DNA of 64,000 bases, from the NCBI GenBank assembly GCA_017436845.1, contig JAFSCJ010000016.1, positions 248,001 to 312,000 on the forward strand, written 5' to 3'. Under the pieces are notes generated by a model. That model was not told the origin of the DNA. It saw nothing but the letters and a program-made list of their open reading frames with translations, and ran no database searches. The DNA is from Muribaculaceae bacterium. GTDB lineage: Bacteria; Bacteroidota; Bacteroidia; Bacteroidales; Muribaculaceae. This document shows positions 26,412 to 36,050 of the stretch, piece by piece. Both the position numbers and the translations under genes were made by a program. Each line of letters begins with the position of its first letter. Within the stretch, counting starts at the first letter, position 1.

Positions 26412-27155
26412 ATGAAAAAAATAATTTTAATAGCAAGTGTACTTCTGTCTAATGTAGTTTTAAGTTCGTGTAATTTTAATTTTTATAGAGACTCATCTTC
26501 AACGGAATGTCATAACCATGTTATGATATCAGATACAATTAACGTTAATGACTTTGATGCACTATCGGCGTGTGCAATAACAGAGGTAGTTTATACTCAA
26601 GGAGATGAAAATAAAGTAATATATGAAGTCTGCGAGGAAATTATTGATAAAATAGAAATTAAAGTTAAAAATAACCGATTGAATTTGGGTATCAATGGTG
26701 ACAATATTAATCATAAACTTAAATGCACAGTAATAGGACAATCTCCGTTAAATAAAATAGAAGTTTCAGGATGTTGTAAAATGATATATAATGGAGATAT
26801 CAAGCATGACGATGTTAATCTTGAATGTTGTGGTGCTTCAAGCGTTAAAGTGAGTGGAGTTGTGTATGCAAAGGATTTGGATGTTGATCTTAGTGGGGCT
26901 TCACATGTTACACTTAATGTGGTTTGCGAAGATTTATCGGTAGATGCAAGTGGAGCATCAAATGCTGTGATTAAGGGGGCAACAAGAAATGCCGATTTTG
27001 ATGCGAGTGGTGCATCATCTATCGATGCTGATGATATGAAAATTATCAATCTGTCGGCAGACGCAAGTGGTGCATCTTACATTTCGGCAACAGCTTCAGG
27101 AAAAACAAAAATATATGAGAGTGGAGTCTCAAGAGTAAAAGTGAAAAATAATTAA
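26412..27155 (+). CDS. GIN-domain (DUF2807) lipoprotein
   Basis: A 247-residue protein with a signal peptide and lipobox ending in SSC (Cys20). The mature part is the head GIN domain/DUF2807, a right-handed beta-helix; the turns are marked by repeated SGAS motifs (DLSGASH, DASGASN, DASGASS, DASGASY) spaced about 20 residues apart. Domain members are common exported proteins of Bacteroidetes with adhesin-like or structural roles that are not well defined. It stands between two terminators. Confidence 0.88.
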   Translation: MKKIILIASVLLSNVVLSSCNFNFYRDSSSTECHNHVMISDTINVNDFDALSACAITEVVYTQGDENKVIYEVCEEIIDKIEIKVKNNRLNLGINGDNINHKLKCTVIGQSPLNKIEVSGCCKMIYNGDIKHDDVNLECCGASSVKVSGVVYAKDLDVDLSGASHVTLNVVCEDLSVDASGASNAVIKGATRNADFDASGASSIDADDMKIINLSADASGASYISATASGKTKIYESGVSRVKVKNN

Positions 27156-27180
27156 CAACAGCTTTTCATAATAATTAATG

Positions 27181-27211
27181 TGGGCATGTGTCTAATAGAG
27201 ATGCGTGCCCA
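27181..27211 (+). terminator. Terminator after the GIN-domain gene
   Basis: TGGGCATGTGT (27181-27191) and ATGCGTGCCCA (27201-27211) pair over 11 positions including G-U pairs, with a 9-base loop, followed by TGTTATTTT. Confidence 0.75.
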
Positions 27212-27264
27212 TGTTATTTTAAATAATATTATAAATTTGTATCTTTGCGAAATAATATTGAAAG

Positions 27265-27669
27265 ATGAAAAAAGTTCTAACTGTTGGTGTTTATGATTTA
27301 TTACATGTTGGACATGTAGAGTTGTTTCGCAAAGCAAAATCTTTGGGAGACTATTTAATTGTTGCTGTCCAAGATTCAAATGTTGTAAAGAAATATAAGC
27401 CTGAAGCCCAACTCGTATATAACACAGATGAACGCTGTTACATGGTGCGAGCAATTCGCTATGTAGATCAAGTTGTAGTTTATGAGAATGTAAAAGATAT
27501 TGTTCGCGATGTGGATTTTGATATGTTAGTATTAGGACCGGATCAAAAACATGACGGTTTTGTGGCTGCAATAGATTATTGTAACGAGAATAATAAGAAA
27601 GTAGTAGTCTTGCCACGAACAGAGGGTATATCTTCATCAGATTTAAAAGCATTAATAAAAGAGATGTAA
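27265..27669 (+). CDS. Glycerol-3-phosphate cytidylyltransferase-like enzyme
   Basis: A 134-residue cytidylyltransferase of the TagD type. The nucleotidyl motif HVGH is at residues 14-17 and the second motif RTEGISS at 118-124, normally RTEGIST in TagD. The family makes CDP-glycerol or a related CDP-alcohol from CTP and a polyol phosphate. It lies 2 bp upstream of a licD-like gene and near a CDP-glycerol-transferase-like gene, which supports a role in phospho-polyol decoration of a surface glycan. Ethanolamine-phosphate or other substrates cannot be excluded. Confidence 0.87.
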   Translation: MKKVLTVGVYDLLHVGHVELFRKAKSLGDYLIVAVQDSNVVKKYKPEAQLVYNTDERCYMVRAIRYVDQVVVYENVKDIVRDVDFDMLVLGPDQKHDGFVAAIDYCNENNKKVVVLPRTEGISSSDLKALIKEM

Positions 27670-27671
27670 AA

Positions 27672-28487
27672 ATGGCAAATTACGATATTCGCACACTCCA
27701 ACTCTATCTGTTAGAAAATTTAAAGACATTACATTCTGTTTTTGAGAAGCATAATTTGCGATATTATCTTGTATCGGGAACAATGTTGGGGGCTGTTCGA
27801 CATAAGGGATTTATCCCTTGGGATGATGATATTGACTTGGGTATGCCTCGCGCTGATTATGAGAGATTTATTGAGCACTCAAAAGAATGGCTGCCTGCCC
27901 ATTTAGAGTTTGTGTGTCCTGAATATGATAGTAATTATCCTCTCCCTTATGGAAAAGTGCAAGATGCACGGACAACAGTCATAGAAAAAACATATAGGAA
28001 ACTTGATGGGGGTGTTTTTATTGATATATTTCCATTAGATGGAGTCCCGGAATCAACAATAAAACGCAAATGGCATTTTACGCGATATTTATTCTGGTAT
28101 AAAATGCTTTATTTGCTGAGCCGAGATCCATATAAACATGGTCGAGGAATAAATTCTATAGTCCCTCTTTTATTACAAAAGACAATATCTAAAAAGTTTG
28201 TTCATAAACAGATGAGGAAGATATTGATGGAGTCAGATTATGAAAAGTCCAAATATATGTCAGAGCATTATAATCGACAAAGAAGATATATGCTTAATAG
28301 CGTATTTGGTGCTATGACTCCTATTGAGTTTGAGGGAGTAATGTTAAATGGTGTAGAGCAACCCGATGAATATTTGACAATAGAGTATGGTAATTATATG
28401 CAACTTCCGCCTAAAGATAAGCGCAGAACGCATAGTTTCCATTATTTGAATTTGGAATTGCCGTATAGAGATTATAAGCCGGAATAA
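27672..28487 (+). CDS. LicD-family phosphotransferase
   Basis: A 271-residue LicD/nucleotidyltransferase-fold protein with the signature YLVSGTMLGAVRHKG followed by FIPWDDDIDLGM (acidic triad DDDID) and a later GVFIDIFPLDGVP. LicD-type enzymes transfer phosphocholine or another phospho-alcohol from a CDP-activated donor to a glycan. It starts 2 bp after the cytidylyltransferase gene, so the donor is probably that enzyme's product. Its stop codon directly abuts the stop of the convergent CDP-glycerol-transferase-like gene with no intervening base. Confidence 0.9.
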   Translation: MANYDIRTLQLYLLENLKTLHSVFEKHNLRYYLVSGTMLGAVRHKGFIPWDDDIDLGMPRADYERFIEHSKEWLPAHLEFVCPEYDSNYPLPYGKVQDARTTVIEKTYRKLDGGVFIDIFPLDGVPESTIKRKWHFTRYLFWYKMLYLLSRDPYKHGRGINSIVPLLLQKTISKKFVHKQMRKILMESDYEKSKYMSEHYNRQRRYMLNSVFGAMTPIEFEGVMLNGVEQPDEYLTIEYGNYMQLPPKDKRRTHSFHYLNLELPYRDYKPE

Positions 28488-29528
28488 TTAAAATTTCCAA
28501 TAACCGAGTTGTTTGCGCAATTTAAGTTTGCGTATTAGATTTAAAGGCTTGCGTTTCATTGATTGTTGGTGGTTTGAGATAAAATCATCAACAGCGTCAA
28601 GAATGCGAGAGGAGTTTTTTCCATCGCGATAACGTTCATGGAAAAGGGTGTATTCTCGCACATTTTGCATTAAATAGCCAGGGCGAGAAAGCGCAGTTTC
28701 TAACGCTTCTTCAATGTCGTTAACTGACTTTACATCAATCAAATGCTTGCCCGGATTAGTGTTGCGGAAAGTAACTACCGGTTTGTCTAATAGCATGTAT
28801 TCAATGATAATACTTGAGCTGTCGCATAATAATACATCGCTATTATTCATCTCTTCCCATCCGTTAAGCACAGGAAGGTAGGTGACATTTTCAAATGTGG
28901 TAGATAGTTCTGTGTATTTTTGTCGCAACTCTTTGTCTTGAAGTTTTGGGTGCATAGTAATCATCCAATTCCAGTCCTTTTTTTCTACTAAAGATTTAAT
29001 GGTTGGATATAATACATCAAGAGAGCTAATCCCTTTAGAAAAAGTTGTAGCAACAAAGATTGTTGGTTTACGAGTAGAATTAGTAGATATCAGGTTTGAG
29101 ATATTATCGGTCTTGCACCATCCAGTTTCGTAAATTTTGAAATATTTGTGCTTATTTTCTAATTGCTTAAAAGGGATAGTGCTACTTTCTCCTTGGGTGC
29201 AATATATATCAAACCATCCGCGCAATTTGAAATGATCGTCAACTTTGTCATTTCGTTTATTTATGGGATATCCATGGAATACTTGAACTTTAACACCAGG
29301 GAAAAAGTCATATATATAGTTACCCGGAGCAAATATTGCTATGGGATTGTATTGCATCACTTCGTCAATTGTATTGAGCCTTTTTTCGTCAGGGGTTAAA
29401 AGGTCGGGACATGTGTCCTCAAGAAACCATGCTACTTCATCTCCACGACGGCGAATTTCCTCTTGAAGAGGTCGCAAGATGGGATAGGAATAAGACAATG
29501 ATGCAAAAAATAAATATCGTTTACCCAT
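28488..29528 (-). CDS. CDP-glycerol:glycerophosphotransferase family protein
   Basis: A protein of about 346 residues (ATG 29528, MGKRYLFFAS; 29543 is an alternative). The GT-B-like fold of the TagB/TagF family is indicated by FHGYPINKRN, MITMHPKL, the SDVLLCDSSSIIIEYMLLDKPVVTF segment and a late FHERYRDGKNSSRILD. The family polymerises or adds glycerol-phosphate using CDP-glycerol. It is convergent with tagD-licD-like genes rather than co-directional. It probably works with them on one glycan, but the acceptor is unknown. Confidence 0.83.
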   Translation of the reverse strand: MGKRYLFFASLSYSYPILRPLQEEIRRRGDEVAWFLEDTCPDLLTPDEKRLNTIDEVMQYNPIAIFAPGNYIYDFFPGVKVQVFHGYPINKRNDKVDDHFKLRGWFDIYCTQGESSTIPFKQLENKHKYFKIYETGWCKTDNISNLISTNSTRKPTIFVATTFSKGISSLDVLYPTIKSLVEKKDWNWMITMHPKLQDKELRQKYTELSTTFENVTYLPVLNGWEEMNNSDVLLCDSSSIIIEYMLLDKPVVTFRNTNPGKHLIDVKSVNDIEEALETALSRPGYLMQNVREYTLFHERYRDGKNSSRILDAVDDFISNHQQSMKRKPLNLIRKLKLRKQLGYWKF

Positions 29529-29570
29529 AAACTGTATTTGCATAATAAATTATATGCAAAAATACAGTTT

Positions 29571-30128
29571 TTATACCATATCAGTAATTTCTTTAACGAA
29601 ATTTTTGCGGTTTTCCTCCGGACCATGAGATGTTCGGGCACAATTATGCCATATCACATTATTTATCCCAACAGCATTGAGCACATATGGAATAAAATAA
29701 CCTTCAATATAGGGTTTATATAGTTCGGTATCTCCTTGCGATGTTGTGATTATTAAAGTGCGAGATATGTGCAATCCCGGTATGAGATTTCCTTTTTCGT
29801 CATAATTGAAAGAGCTACCTTTTAATAGAACTTTATCAAAGAATCCCTTTAAATTAGCAGGCAACATACCCCACCATATAGGAAATATAAAAATGATCTC
29901 TTTTGTGCGTTGTAGCATGCGAAGATATTTATTGGTTAAAGGGTAATTAGATTCTCCTTTATTATATAATCGGAGTTCTTCAGAGGTCATTGCCGGATTA
30001 AACTTGTCTTTCGATAGGTCAATAATTTGGAAATTGAGCTTTTCGGTTTCAAGTTTGTCTGTAACTGCTTCCAAAATGGCATGATTAAAGCTGCCGTGCC
30101 AAGGATGTGAAAATACAATTGTAATCAT
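29571..30128 (-). CDS. NAD(P)H-dependent oxidoreductase, flavodoxin-like fold
   Basis: A 185-residue FMN/FAD-binding protein of the NQO1/MdaB/KefF type. The N-terminal ITIVFSHPWHGSFNHAILEAV binds the flavin phosphate; FIFPIWWGMLPANLKGFFDKVL is the conserved active-site region. Such enzymes reduce quinones or other electrophiles by two electrons. It begins a separate unit upstream of the transferase gene (28-42 bp from its start), and may share its transcript. Confidence 0.85.
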   Translation of the reverse strand: MITIVFSHPWHGSFNHAILEAVTDKLETEKLNFQIIDLSKDKFNPAMTSEELRLYNKGESNYPLTNKYLRMLQRTKEIIFIFPIWWGMLPANLKGFFDKVLLKGSSFNYDEKGNLIPGLHISRTLIITTSQGDTELYKPYIEGYFIPYVLNAVGINNVIWHNCARTSHGPEENRKNFVKEITDMV

Positions 30129-30274
30129 AGTGTCTAAATATGGAATGTGTGTTTATCATTAAAACATTAGATTTAATAAGAATGTTTTCAAGTTTTAGAT
30201 TTTATGTAACACAGATTAGAAATGGTTAACGTTTTAATTGTGAGAAGAAAATATGATTTATGGGAAATTTTTAC

Positions 30275-30282
30275 TACCTTTG
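30275..30282 (+). promoter_or_regulatory. Candidate -7 element for the glycogen synthase gene
   Basis: TACCTTTG followed by C lies 28 bp upstream of the ATG at 30310. It fits the Bacteroidetes -7 box; no exact -33 TTG at 19-20 bases was seen. Confidence 0.45.
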
Positions 30283-30309
30283 CACGCTTAAAAGTAAATC
30301 TACGATTAA

Positions 30310-31962
30310 ATGAATAAGGCAACAGTAAAGATTGACCTGCTGTTTGAAACAAGTTGGGAGGTTTGTAATAAGATAGGAGGTATATATACAGTACTATCGA
30401 CTAAAGCAAGAACATTACAGAAACTACATAAAGATAAAACTGTATTTATCGGTCCGGATGTTTGGTCCGAAGAAAATCCATCACCCTTTTTTGTCGAATC
30501 ACGCACATTACTTAAGGGATGGAAGTCACAAGCCCAATTACCCGAAGGTGTAACTGTCAGAGTTGGTCGTTGGGATATTCCCGGTAAACCAATAGTTGTG
30601 CTTGTAAAATTTGACGCAATGTATGCAGTCAAAGATGCGTTTTATGGAGATATGTGGAACTGGTATGGGGTAGATTCATTGCATGCCTATGGTGATTATG
30701 ACGAAGCATGTGCATTCTCTCATGCTGCAGGTCTCGTTATCGAAAGTATATGTCGATTTCAAGGTACAGAAAACAAAAATATCATAGCTCATTTTGATGA
30801 ATGGACAACAGGAATGGGTCTATTGTATGTAAAACATGTGCTCCCTGAAGTCGCAACTATATTTACAACTCACGCAACAAGTATAGGACGTAGCATCTGT
30901 GGAAATAACAAACCATTATATGACTATTTGAACGGATATAATGGAGATCAGATGGCAGATGAACTAAATATGCAGTCAAAACACTCATTGGAAAAGGCTG
31001 CTGCTCATGCTGCGGATTGTTTTACTACGGTTAGTGACATTACCGCAATTGAGTGTGAGCAACTACTGGATATTCGCCCTCATGTTGTTACACCAAACGG
31101 ATTTGAACAAAATTTTGTTCCCGCTAAGTCAAAATTTGCTGATGCGAGGATTGAGGCTCGTGAAGCATTATTGAATGTCGCATCTTCATTGACCGGATGC
31201 AAATACCCAGAAGATACATTTATTGTAACGACATCCGGTCGTTGTGAATATCGAAATAAGGGAATTGATTTGTTTCTTGATTCATTAGCGAAGTTGAGTG
31301 GGCAAAATCCATCTCGCAAGATATTGGCTTATGTAATGGTGCCTGCATGGGTGAAAGAATCGCGTGAAGATTTATCAAAAGCATTGATGTTGAAGCGTAA
31401 ATGTCGTCTTGATGATCCGGTAATTACACATTGGCTCAACAACATGGATTGTGACCCAATTATTTCCCGCATACATGGTATCGGTTTTACAAATGACAAA
31501 AACTCAAATGTAACAGTTATATATGTCCCATGCTATCTAAATGGTACAGATGGAATATTCAATAAGACATATTATGATTTGCTTATAGGAATGGATGCAA
31601 CTGTATTTCCTTCTTATTACGAGCCTTGGGGATATACACCACTTGAAAGTGTTGCATTTGGAGTTCCCACCATTACCACCTCATTGTCAGGTTTTGGTCA
31701 ATGGATAATGTCTTCATTTGAAAATGATTTTAGTGCCTGTGGAGTGAATGTTATCTCGCGAGGTGATTATAACTATAATGCTGTAGCTGAAAGTATTTCA
31801 CAAGCCTTATATGAGTTGTCTTCAAATGATGAAGCAACGATGGCAAAAATCAGTAAAGCGGCTATGAACACAGCATCGCAAGCATCATGGAGTAATTTTA
31901 TCGATTACTATGACGATGCGTTTGCTGTCGCTATTGATAATGCGCACAAACGCAATCAATGA
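30310..31962 (+). CDS. Glycogen synthase, GT3 (eukaryotic-like) family
   Basis: A 550-residue glycosyltransferase resembling eukaryotic glycogen synthase rather than bacterial GlgA. Characteristic parts are FETSWEVCNKIGGIYTVL near the start, AHFDEWTTGMGLLYVKH, FTTHATSIGR, TVSDITAIECEQLL, VTPNGF, and the C-terminal FPSYYEPWGYTPLESVAFGVPTITT. It is shorter than the yeast enzyme because regulatory ends are missing. GT3 enzymes use UDP-glucose; in Bacteroides such a gene sits beside an alpha-glucan phosphorylase, as here. It builds storage glycogen in the cytosol. The phosphorylase gene follows after 63 bp. Confidence 0.9.
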   Translation: MNKATVKIDLLFETSWEVCNKIGGIYTVLSTKARTLQKLHKDKTVFIGPDVWSEENPSPFFVESRTLLKGWKSQAQLPEGVTVRVGRWDIPGKPIVVLVKFDAMYAVKDAFYGDMWNWYGVDSLHAYGDYDEACAFSHAAGLVIESICRFQGTENKNIIAHFDEWTTGMGLLYVKHVLPEVATIFTTHATSIGRSICGNNKPLYDYLNGYNGDQMADELNMQSKHSLEKAAAHAADCFTTVSDITAIECEQLLDIRPHVVTPNGFEQNFVPAKSKFADARIEAREALLNVASSLTGCKYPEDTFIVTTSGRCEYRNKGIDLFLDSLAKLSGQNPSRKILAYVMVPAWVKESREDLSKALMLKRKCRLDDPVITHWLNNMDCDPIISRIHGIGFTNDKNSNVTVIYVPCYLNGTDGIFNKTYYDLLIGMDATVFPSYYEPWGYTPLESVAFGVPTITTSLSGFGQWIMSSFENDFSACGVNVISRGDYNYNAVAESISQALYELSSNDEATMAKISKAAMNTASQASWSNFIDYYDDAFAVAIDNAHKRNQ

Positions 31963-32025
31963 TTGTGTAAAACGTGTATAAATTAATTAGATTAGGAAAA
32001 TTTTTAAACAATTATTATTTAACTT

Positions 32026-34581
32026 ATGAAATTACAAGTAAGTAACACTAATGCGCCTGCTTGGCGTGACATTACTGTAAAATCAGACTTGCCTTCAGAA
32101 CTAAAACCTCTTGAGGAATTGGCAAAAAACCTTTGGTGGGTGTGGAATAGCGAAGCTAAGTCTCTTTTCCGTGAATTGAATCCTGATTTGTGGCGTGCTA
32201 CAGGTGAAAATCCTGTAATGCTTTTGCAACAACTCAGTTTTGAACGTTTGCAAGAAATTATTGCTGACAAAGAATTGATGTTACGCATTGAAAAAGCATA
32301 TGCTTCATTCAAAGAATACATGAAGAAACCTATGCGCAAAGATGTGCCGTCTATTGCATATTTCTCAATGGAATATGGTCTTTGTAATGCACTTAAAATA
32401 TACTCAGGAGGTCTTGGAGTATTAGCCGGAGACTATATCAAGGAAGCATCTGACAGCTGTATCGACATGACTGCAGTAGGTTTCCTTTATCGTCATGGCT
32501 ATTTCACTCAAACACTTTCAGTTGATGGTCAACAAATTGCTAACTACGAGCCACAAAACTTCAATCAACTTCCTATTGAACAAGTTGTTGATGAAAATGG
32601 TGCTCCTGTAATTCTTGAAGTGCCATATCCTGGTCGCATCATATACTCTCACATCTGGCGTGTAAACGTTGGTCGCATGAATTTGTATTTGATGGATACT
32701 GACTTTGATATGAACAGCGAGTTTGACCGTCCTATTACTCACCAACTTTATGGTGGCGATTGGGAAAACCGCATCAAACAAGAATACCTTCTTGGTATCG
32801 GTGGTATTTTGATGTTGAAGAAACTTGGCATTAAGACTGAATTATATCACTGTAACGAAGGTCACGCTGCACTATTGAACTTGCAACGTCTTGTTGACTA
32901 TGTTCAAGAAGAACACCTTGATTTCAACGTAGCAATGGAAATTGTTCGTTCATCAAGTCTTTACACTGTTCACACTCCAGTTCCTGCAGGACACGACTAC
33001 TTTGATGAAGGTCTCTTCTATAAATATATGAACGAATTCCCTGCAAAACTTGGCATTGAATGGGCTGATTTAATGAACATGGGACGTGAAAACCCAGGCT
33101 CAAACGATCGTTTCTCAATGAGTGTATTTGCTCTTAACACATGTCAAGAAGCTAATGGCGTAAGTTGGTTGCATGGTGAAGTTTCTAAGAAAATGTTTGC
33201 CGGAATTTGGAAAGGTTACAATTGGCAAGAATCTCACGTGGGTTATGTAACTAACGGTGTGCACATGCCTACATGGGCAGCTTCTGAATGGAAAGAATTC
33301 TACGCTGAAAAACTTGGTAAACAAGTATTTGAAGATCAAAGTAATCCTGAAGCATGGGATGGCATCTTTAAAGTTGCTGATGAAGAAATCTGGAACATGC
33401 GCATGCTCCTTAAAAACAAATTCATCAACTTTGTTAAGAAAGATTTCAAAGCTAAATGGCTTGCCAACCAAGGCGATCCTTCAGCAGTAATGAAAATCGT
33501 AGACAAAATCAATCCTAATGCTTTGATTATTGGTTTTGCTCGTCGTTTTGCTACATATAAACGTGCTCACTTGTTGTTTACCGACCTTGATCGTCTTGCT
33601 AAGATCGTAAACAATGAACAATTCCCTGTGCAATTTGTATTCTCAGGTAAGGCTCACCCTGCCGATGGTGCCGGACAAGGACTCATCAAGCGCATCATGG
33701 AGATCTCTCGCATGCCTCAATTCCTTGGCAAAATCATCTTCCTTGAAGACTACAACATGATTGTTGCTAAACGTCTTGTAACAGGTGTTGACATTTGGTT
33801 GAATACACCTACTCGTCCTCTTGAAGCATCTGGTACATCAGGAGAAAAAGCTGAAATGAATGGTGTACTTAACTTCTCAGTGCTTGACGGATGGTGGTAT
33901 GAAGGATATCGTTTCGACGAAAAAGCAGGATGGGCATTGACTGACAAACGCACATTCACTGACCAAGCTCAACAAGATAAACTTGATGCTGCTACAATCT
34001 ATTCAATGCTTGAAAACGAAATCATCCCATTGTACTTTGCTAAGAACTCTAAGGGATATTCACCTGAGTGGATTCAATACATCAAAGGCTCAATAGGTCA
34101 CATTGCACCTAACTTCACAATGAAACGCATGATTGATGACTATATCGATCGTTTCTATAACAAAGAAGGCAAGCGCACAGCTGAAATTAAAGCCTCTGAC
34201 TATGCTAAAGCACGTGAAATCGTTGCATGGAAAGAACGTGTTGCATCGGCATGGGATGGCATCAAAGTATTGAACATTGAAGGTACAAGCACTTCAAATA
34301 GCATGACTGGTCAAGAATATCAAGTGAAAGTAACAATTGATACAAATGGCTTGAATAAAGACCTCGGACTTGAAAACGTTATCTACAAGCAAGAAAGCGG
34401 TGAAGAAAAACTTTGGGAGACAGTTCAATTTGAAATTGTGAAAGAAGAAGGCAACATCGTAACATTCGGCTTGAAGAGCAACCTCACCGATGCCGGAGTA
34501 TTCCGTTATGCTTATCGTCTATATCCAAAGAACGAAGCACTCCCACATCGTCAAGACTTCGCTTATGTACGTTGGGTATAA
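32026..34581 (+). CDS. Alpha-glucan (glycogen) phosphorylase, GT35
   Basis: An 851-residue pyridoxal-phosphate enzyme that releases glucose-1-phosphate from glycogen or maltodextrin. The N-terminal segment [17 protein letters not shown] is the DUF3417 domain of the short (Thermotoga-type) alpha-glucan phosphorylases. The core has [15 protein letters not shown], the HTPVPAGHD region, and the PLP Schiff-base Lys608 in [14 protein letters not shown]. Codon use is markedly optimised, suggesting abundant protein. With the GT3 synthase 63 bp upstream it forms a synthesis/breakdown pair, ending in a strong terminator. Confidence 0.96.
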   Translation: MKLQVSNTNAPAWRDITVKSDLPSELKPLEELAKNLWWVWNSEAKSLFRELNPDLWRATGENPVMLLQQLSFERLQEIIADKELMLRIEKAYASFKEYMKKPMRKDVPSIAYFSMEYGLCNALKIYSGGLGVLAGDYIKEASDSCIDMTAVGFLYRHGYFTQTLSVDGQQIANYEPQNFNQLPIEQVVDENGAPVILEVPYPGRIIYSHIWRVNVGRMNLYLMDTDFDMNSEFDRPITHQLYGGDWENRIKQEYLLGIGGILMLKKLGIKTELYHCNEGHAALLNLQRLVDYVQEEHLDFNVAMEIVRSSSLYTVHTPVPAGHDYFDEGLFYKYMNEFPAKLGIEWADLMNMGRENPGSNDRFSMSVFALNTCQEANGVSWLHGEVSKKMFAGIWKGYNWQESHVGYVTNGVHMPTWAASEWKEFYAEKLGKQVFEDQSNPEAWDGIFKVADEEIWNMRMLLKNKFINFVKKDFKAKWLANQGDPSAVMKIVDKINPNALIIGFARRFATYKRAHLLFTDLDRLAKIVNNEQFPVQFVFSGKAHPADGAGQGLIKRIMEISRMPQFLGKIIFLEDYNMIVAKRLVTGVDIWLNTPTRPLEASGTSGEKAEMNGVLNFSVLDGWWYEGYRFDEKAGWALTDKRTFTDQAQQDKLDAATIYSMLENEIIPLYFAKNSKGYSPEWIQYIKGSIGHIAPNFTMKRMIDDYIDRFYNKEGKRTAEIKASDYAKAREIVAWKERVASAWDGIKVLNIEGTSTSNSMTGQEYQVKVTIDTNGLNKDLGLENVIYKQESGEEKLWETVQFEIVKEEGNIVTFGLKSNLTDAGVFRYAYRLYPKNEALPHRQDFAYVRWV

Positions 34582-34602
34582 TTCCATCGTATCATAAAAT
34601 AA

Positions 34603-34632
34603 TAACGCCTCGCATTTACATGCGGGGCGTTA
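34603..34632. terminator. Terminator after alpha-glucan phosphorylase
   Basis: TAACGCCTCGCA (34603-34614) pairs with TGCGGGGCGTTA (34621-34632), 12 bp with one G-T pair and a 6-base loop, followed by CTTTTATA. It also lies after the convergent rmuC gene. Confidence 0.9.
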
Positions 34633-34654
34633 CTTTTATAAGTGGCATTGAGAA

Positions 34655-35962
34655 TTATTCATTTTCATTCTTTAGTTGTTCAGGGAGTGATTTGGAGGCT
34701 TTGGCTCCAAGTGTGCGCATTTTTTCGGCATAGGATACGAGGTTGCCTTTGCCCTCATGGAGCTTGTTCATGGCATTGTGGTAGTTGTCATGAGCTTGTC
34801 TGATGGATTTCTCGATTTTATACATGTCGTCAATAAATCCCACAAATTTGTCATACATGTTTCCGCCAGCTTTGGCTATCTCGATGGCGTTGCGTGTCTG
34901 GCGATCATGGCTCCATAGTTGTGCTACAAGTCGCAATGCTGAGATGAGTTGGGTGGGGGAGACAAGAAGAACTCTCACATCGTAGGCGTCTTGCCACAAC
35001 TTGCAGTCGAGTTGCATAGCGGTGATGTAGGCGGCTTCGTTAGGTATGAACATCATTACAAAGTCGGTTTTTCCGCCACCCACATAGTCTTGATATTTCT
35101 TGTCGCGTAGCTCGGCAATGTGGTTGCGCACTGATGCTAAGTGTTGTTTGGCATATGTTTCTTGCTCCTCAGGTGTTTCTGAATTGATGTAGTTGACATA
35201 GGCTCTCAATGAGACTTTAGAGTCGATGACCACACGACGATCGCCGGGATAGTTAACTACAACATCGGGACGCAAGGCTGTGCCATCGTCGTTGCGCAAT
35301 GTTTTCCCATTTTCGTCGGTAGTAACTTGGACCTCATATTCACGTCCTTTTTCTAATCCCGATTTTTCAAGTATGTTTTCAAGTATCATTTCGCCCCAGT
35401 CGCCTTGCACTTTGCTGTTGCCTTTTAAGGCGGTGGTCAAGTCTTTAGCTTCTTTGCTTATTGATTGATTGAGTTCGATGAGCTCTTTGATGCGTTCTTG
35501 TAGAGAGAATCGTTCACGCGCTTCATTGGAGTAGCTGTCATTGATAGTCTTTTTGAACTGTTCGATATTCTCTTTTAGAGGAGTTAGAATTTCAGATAAG
35601 CGAGTTTCATTTTGCTCTTTAAAAATGCGCGAGTTGTGTGTAAGTATTTCATTTGCAATGTTCTGGAAACGAATTTCTGACTCCTTTGATAAGCGCTCTT
35701 TCTCTTCTTCAATGAATTTGATGCGCTCTTTTAGTCTTCCGTTTTCTTCTCGGAAGGAACTCATTTCATTTTGCAGACGTTGAATTTCATCTTGAGCTTC
35801 AGTTGCTCTATTACCTGAGATTTCTGCTTGAGCAGACAATGTAGCACGCTCAGTTGATAGTAATGAAAATTGCGATTTCTGATTGTTGAAAGCTATAAAT
35901 AACCAGATTATTAAAATTATGCAAAGTAAAAGGATTGCTGAAAGAATTATAGTTGTAATCAT
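34655..35962 (-). CDS. rmuC: RmuC-family DNA recombination protein
   Basis: A 435-residue protein with one N-terminal membrane helix (about 4-24), a long coiled coil (about 30-170) and a PD-(D/E)XK-type nuclease-like RmuC domain (KVQGDWGEMILENILEKSGL, RPDVVVNYPGDRRVVIDSKVSL, FVMMFIPNEAAY). RmuC limits inversions at short repeats in E. coli; its exact activity is not settled. Length and domain order are normal. Single gene. Confidence 0.93.
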   Translation of the reverse strand: MITTIILSAILLLCIILIIWLFIAFNNQKSQFSLLSTERATLSAQAEISGNRATEAQDEIQRLQNEMSSFREENGRLKERIKFIEEEKERLSKESEIRFQNIANEILTHNSRIFKEQNETRLSEILTPLKENIEQFKKTINDSYSNEARERFSLQERIKELIELNQSISKEAKDLTTALKGNSKVQGDWGEMILENILEKSGLEKGREYEVQVTTDENGKTLRNDDGTALRPDVVVNYPGDRRVVIDSKVSLRAYVNYINSETPEEQETYAKQHLASVRNHIAELRDKKYQDYVGGGKTDFVMMFIPNEAAYITAMQLDCKLWQDAYDVRVLLVSPTQLISALRLVAQLWSHDRQTRNAIEIAKAGGNMYDKFVGFIDDMYKIEKSIRQAHDNYHNAMNKLHEGKGNLVSYAEKMRTLGAKASKSLPEQLKNENE

Positions 35963-36050
35963 GATAAATTAAATTTTCGTAAAGTTAATATTAAAATTAT
36001 ATATGTGTAGAATTTTTCGTAATTTTGATGCCTTTAAATTTAATATAAGA

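Noticed and set aside
26820..27100. Repeated SGAS-coding units as a DNA repeat array
   Set aside because: They reflect turns of the beta-helix in the GIN-domain protein; the DNA copies differ and are not a tandem repeat of their own.
27152..27652. 166-residue open frame on the minus strand opposite the TagD-like gene
   Set aside because: Shadow of the clearly recognised cytidylyltransferase; low-complexity translation with no domain.
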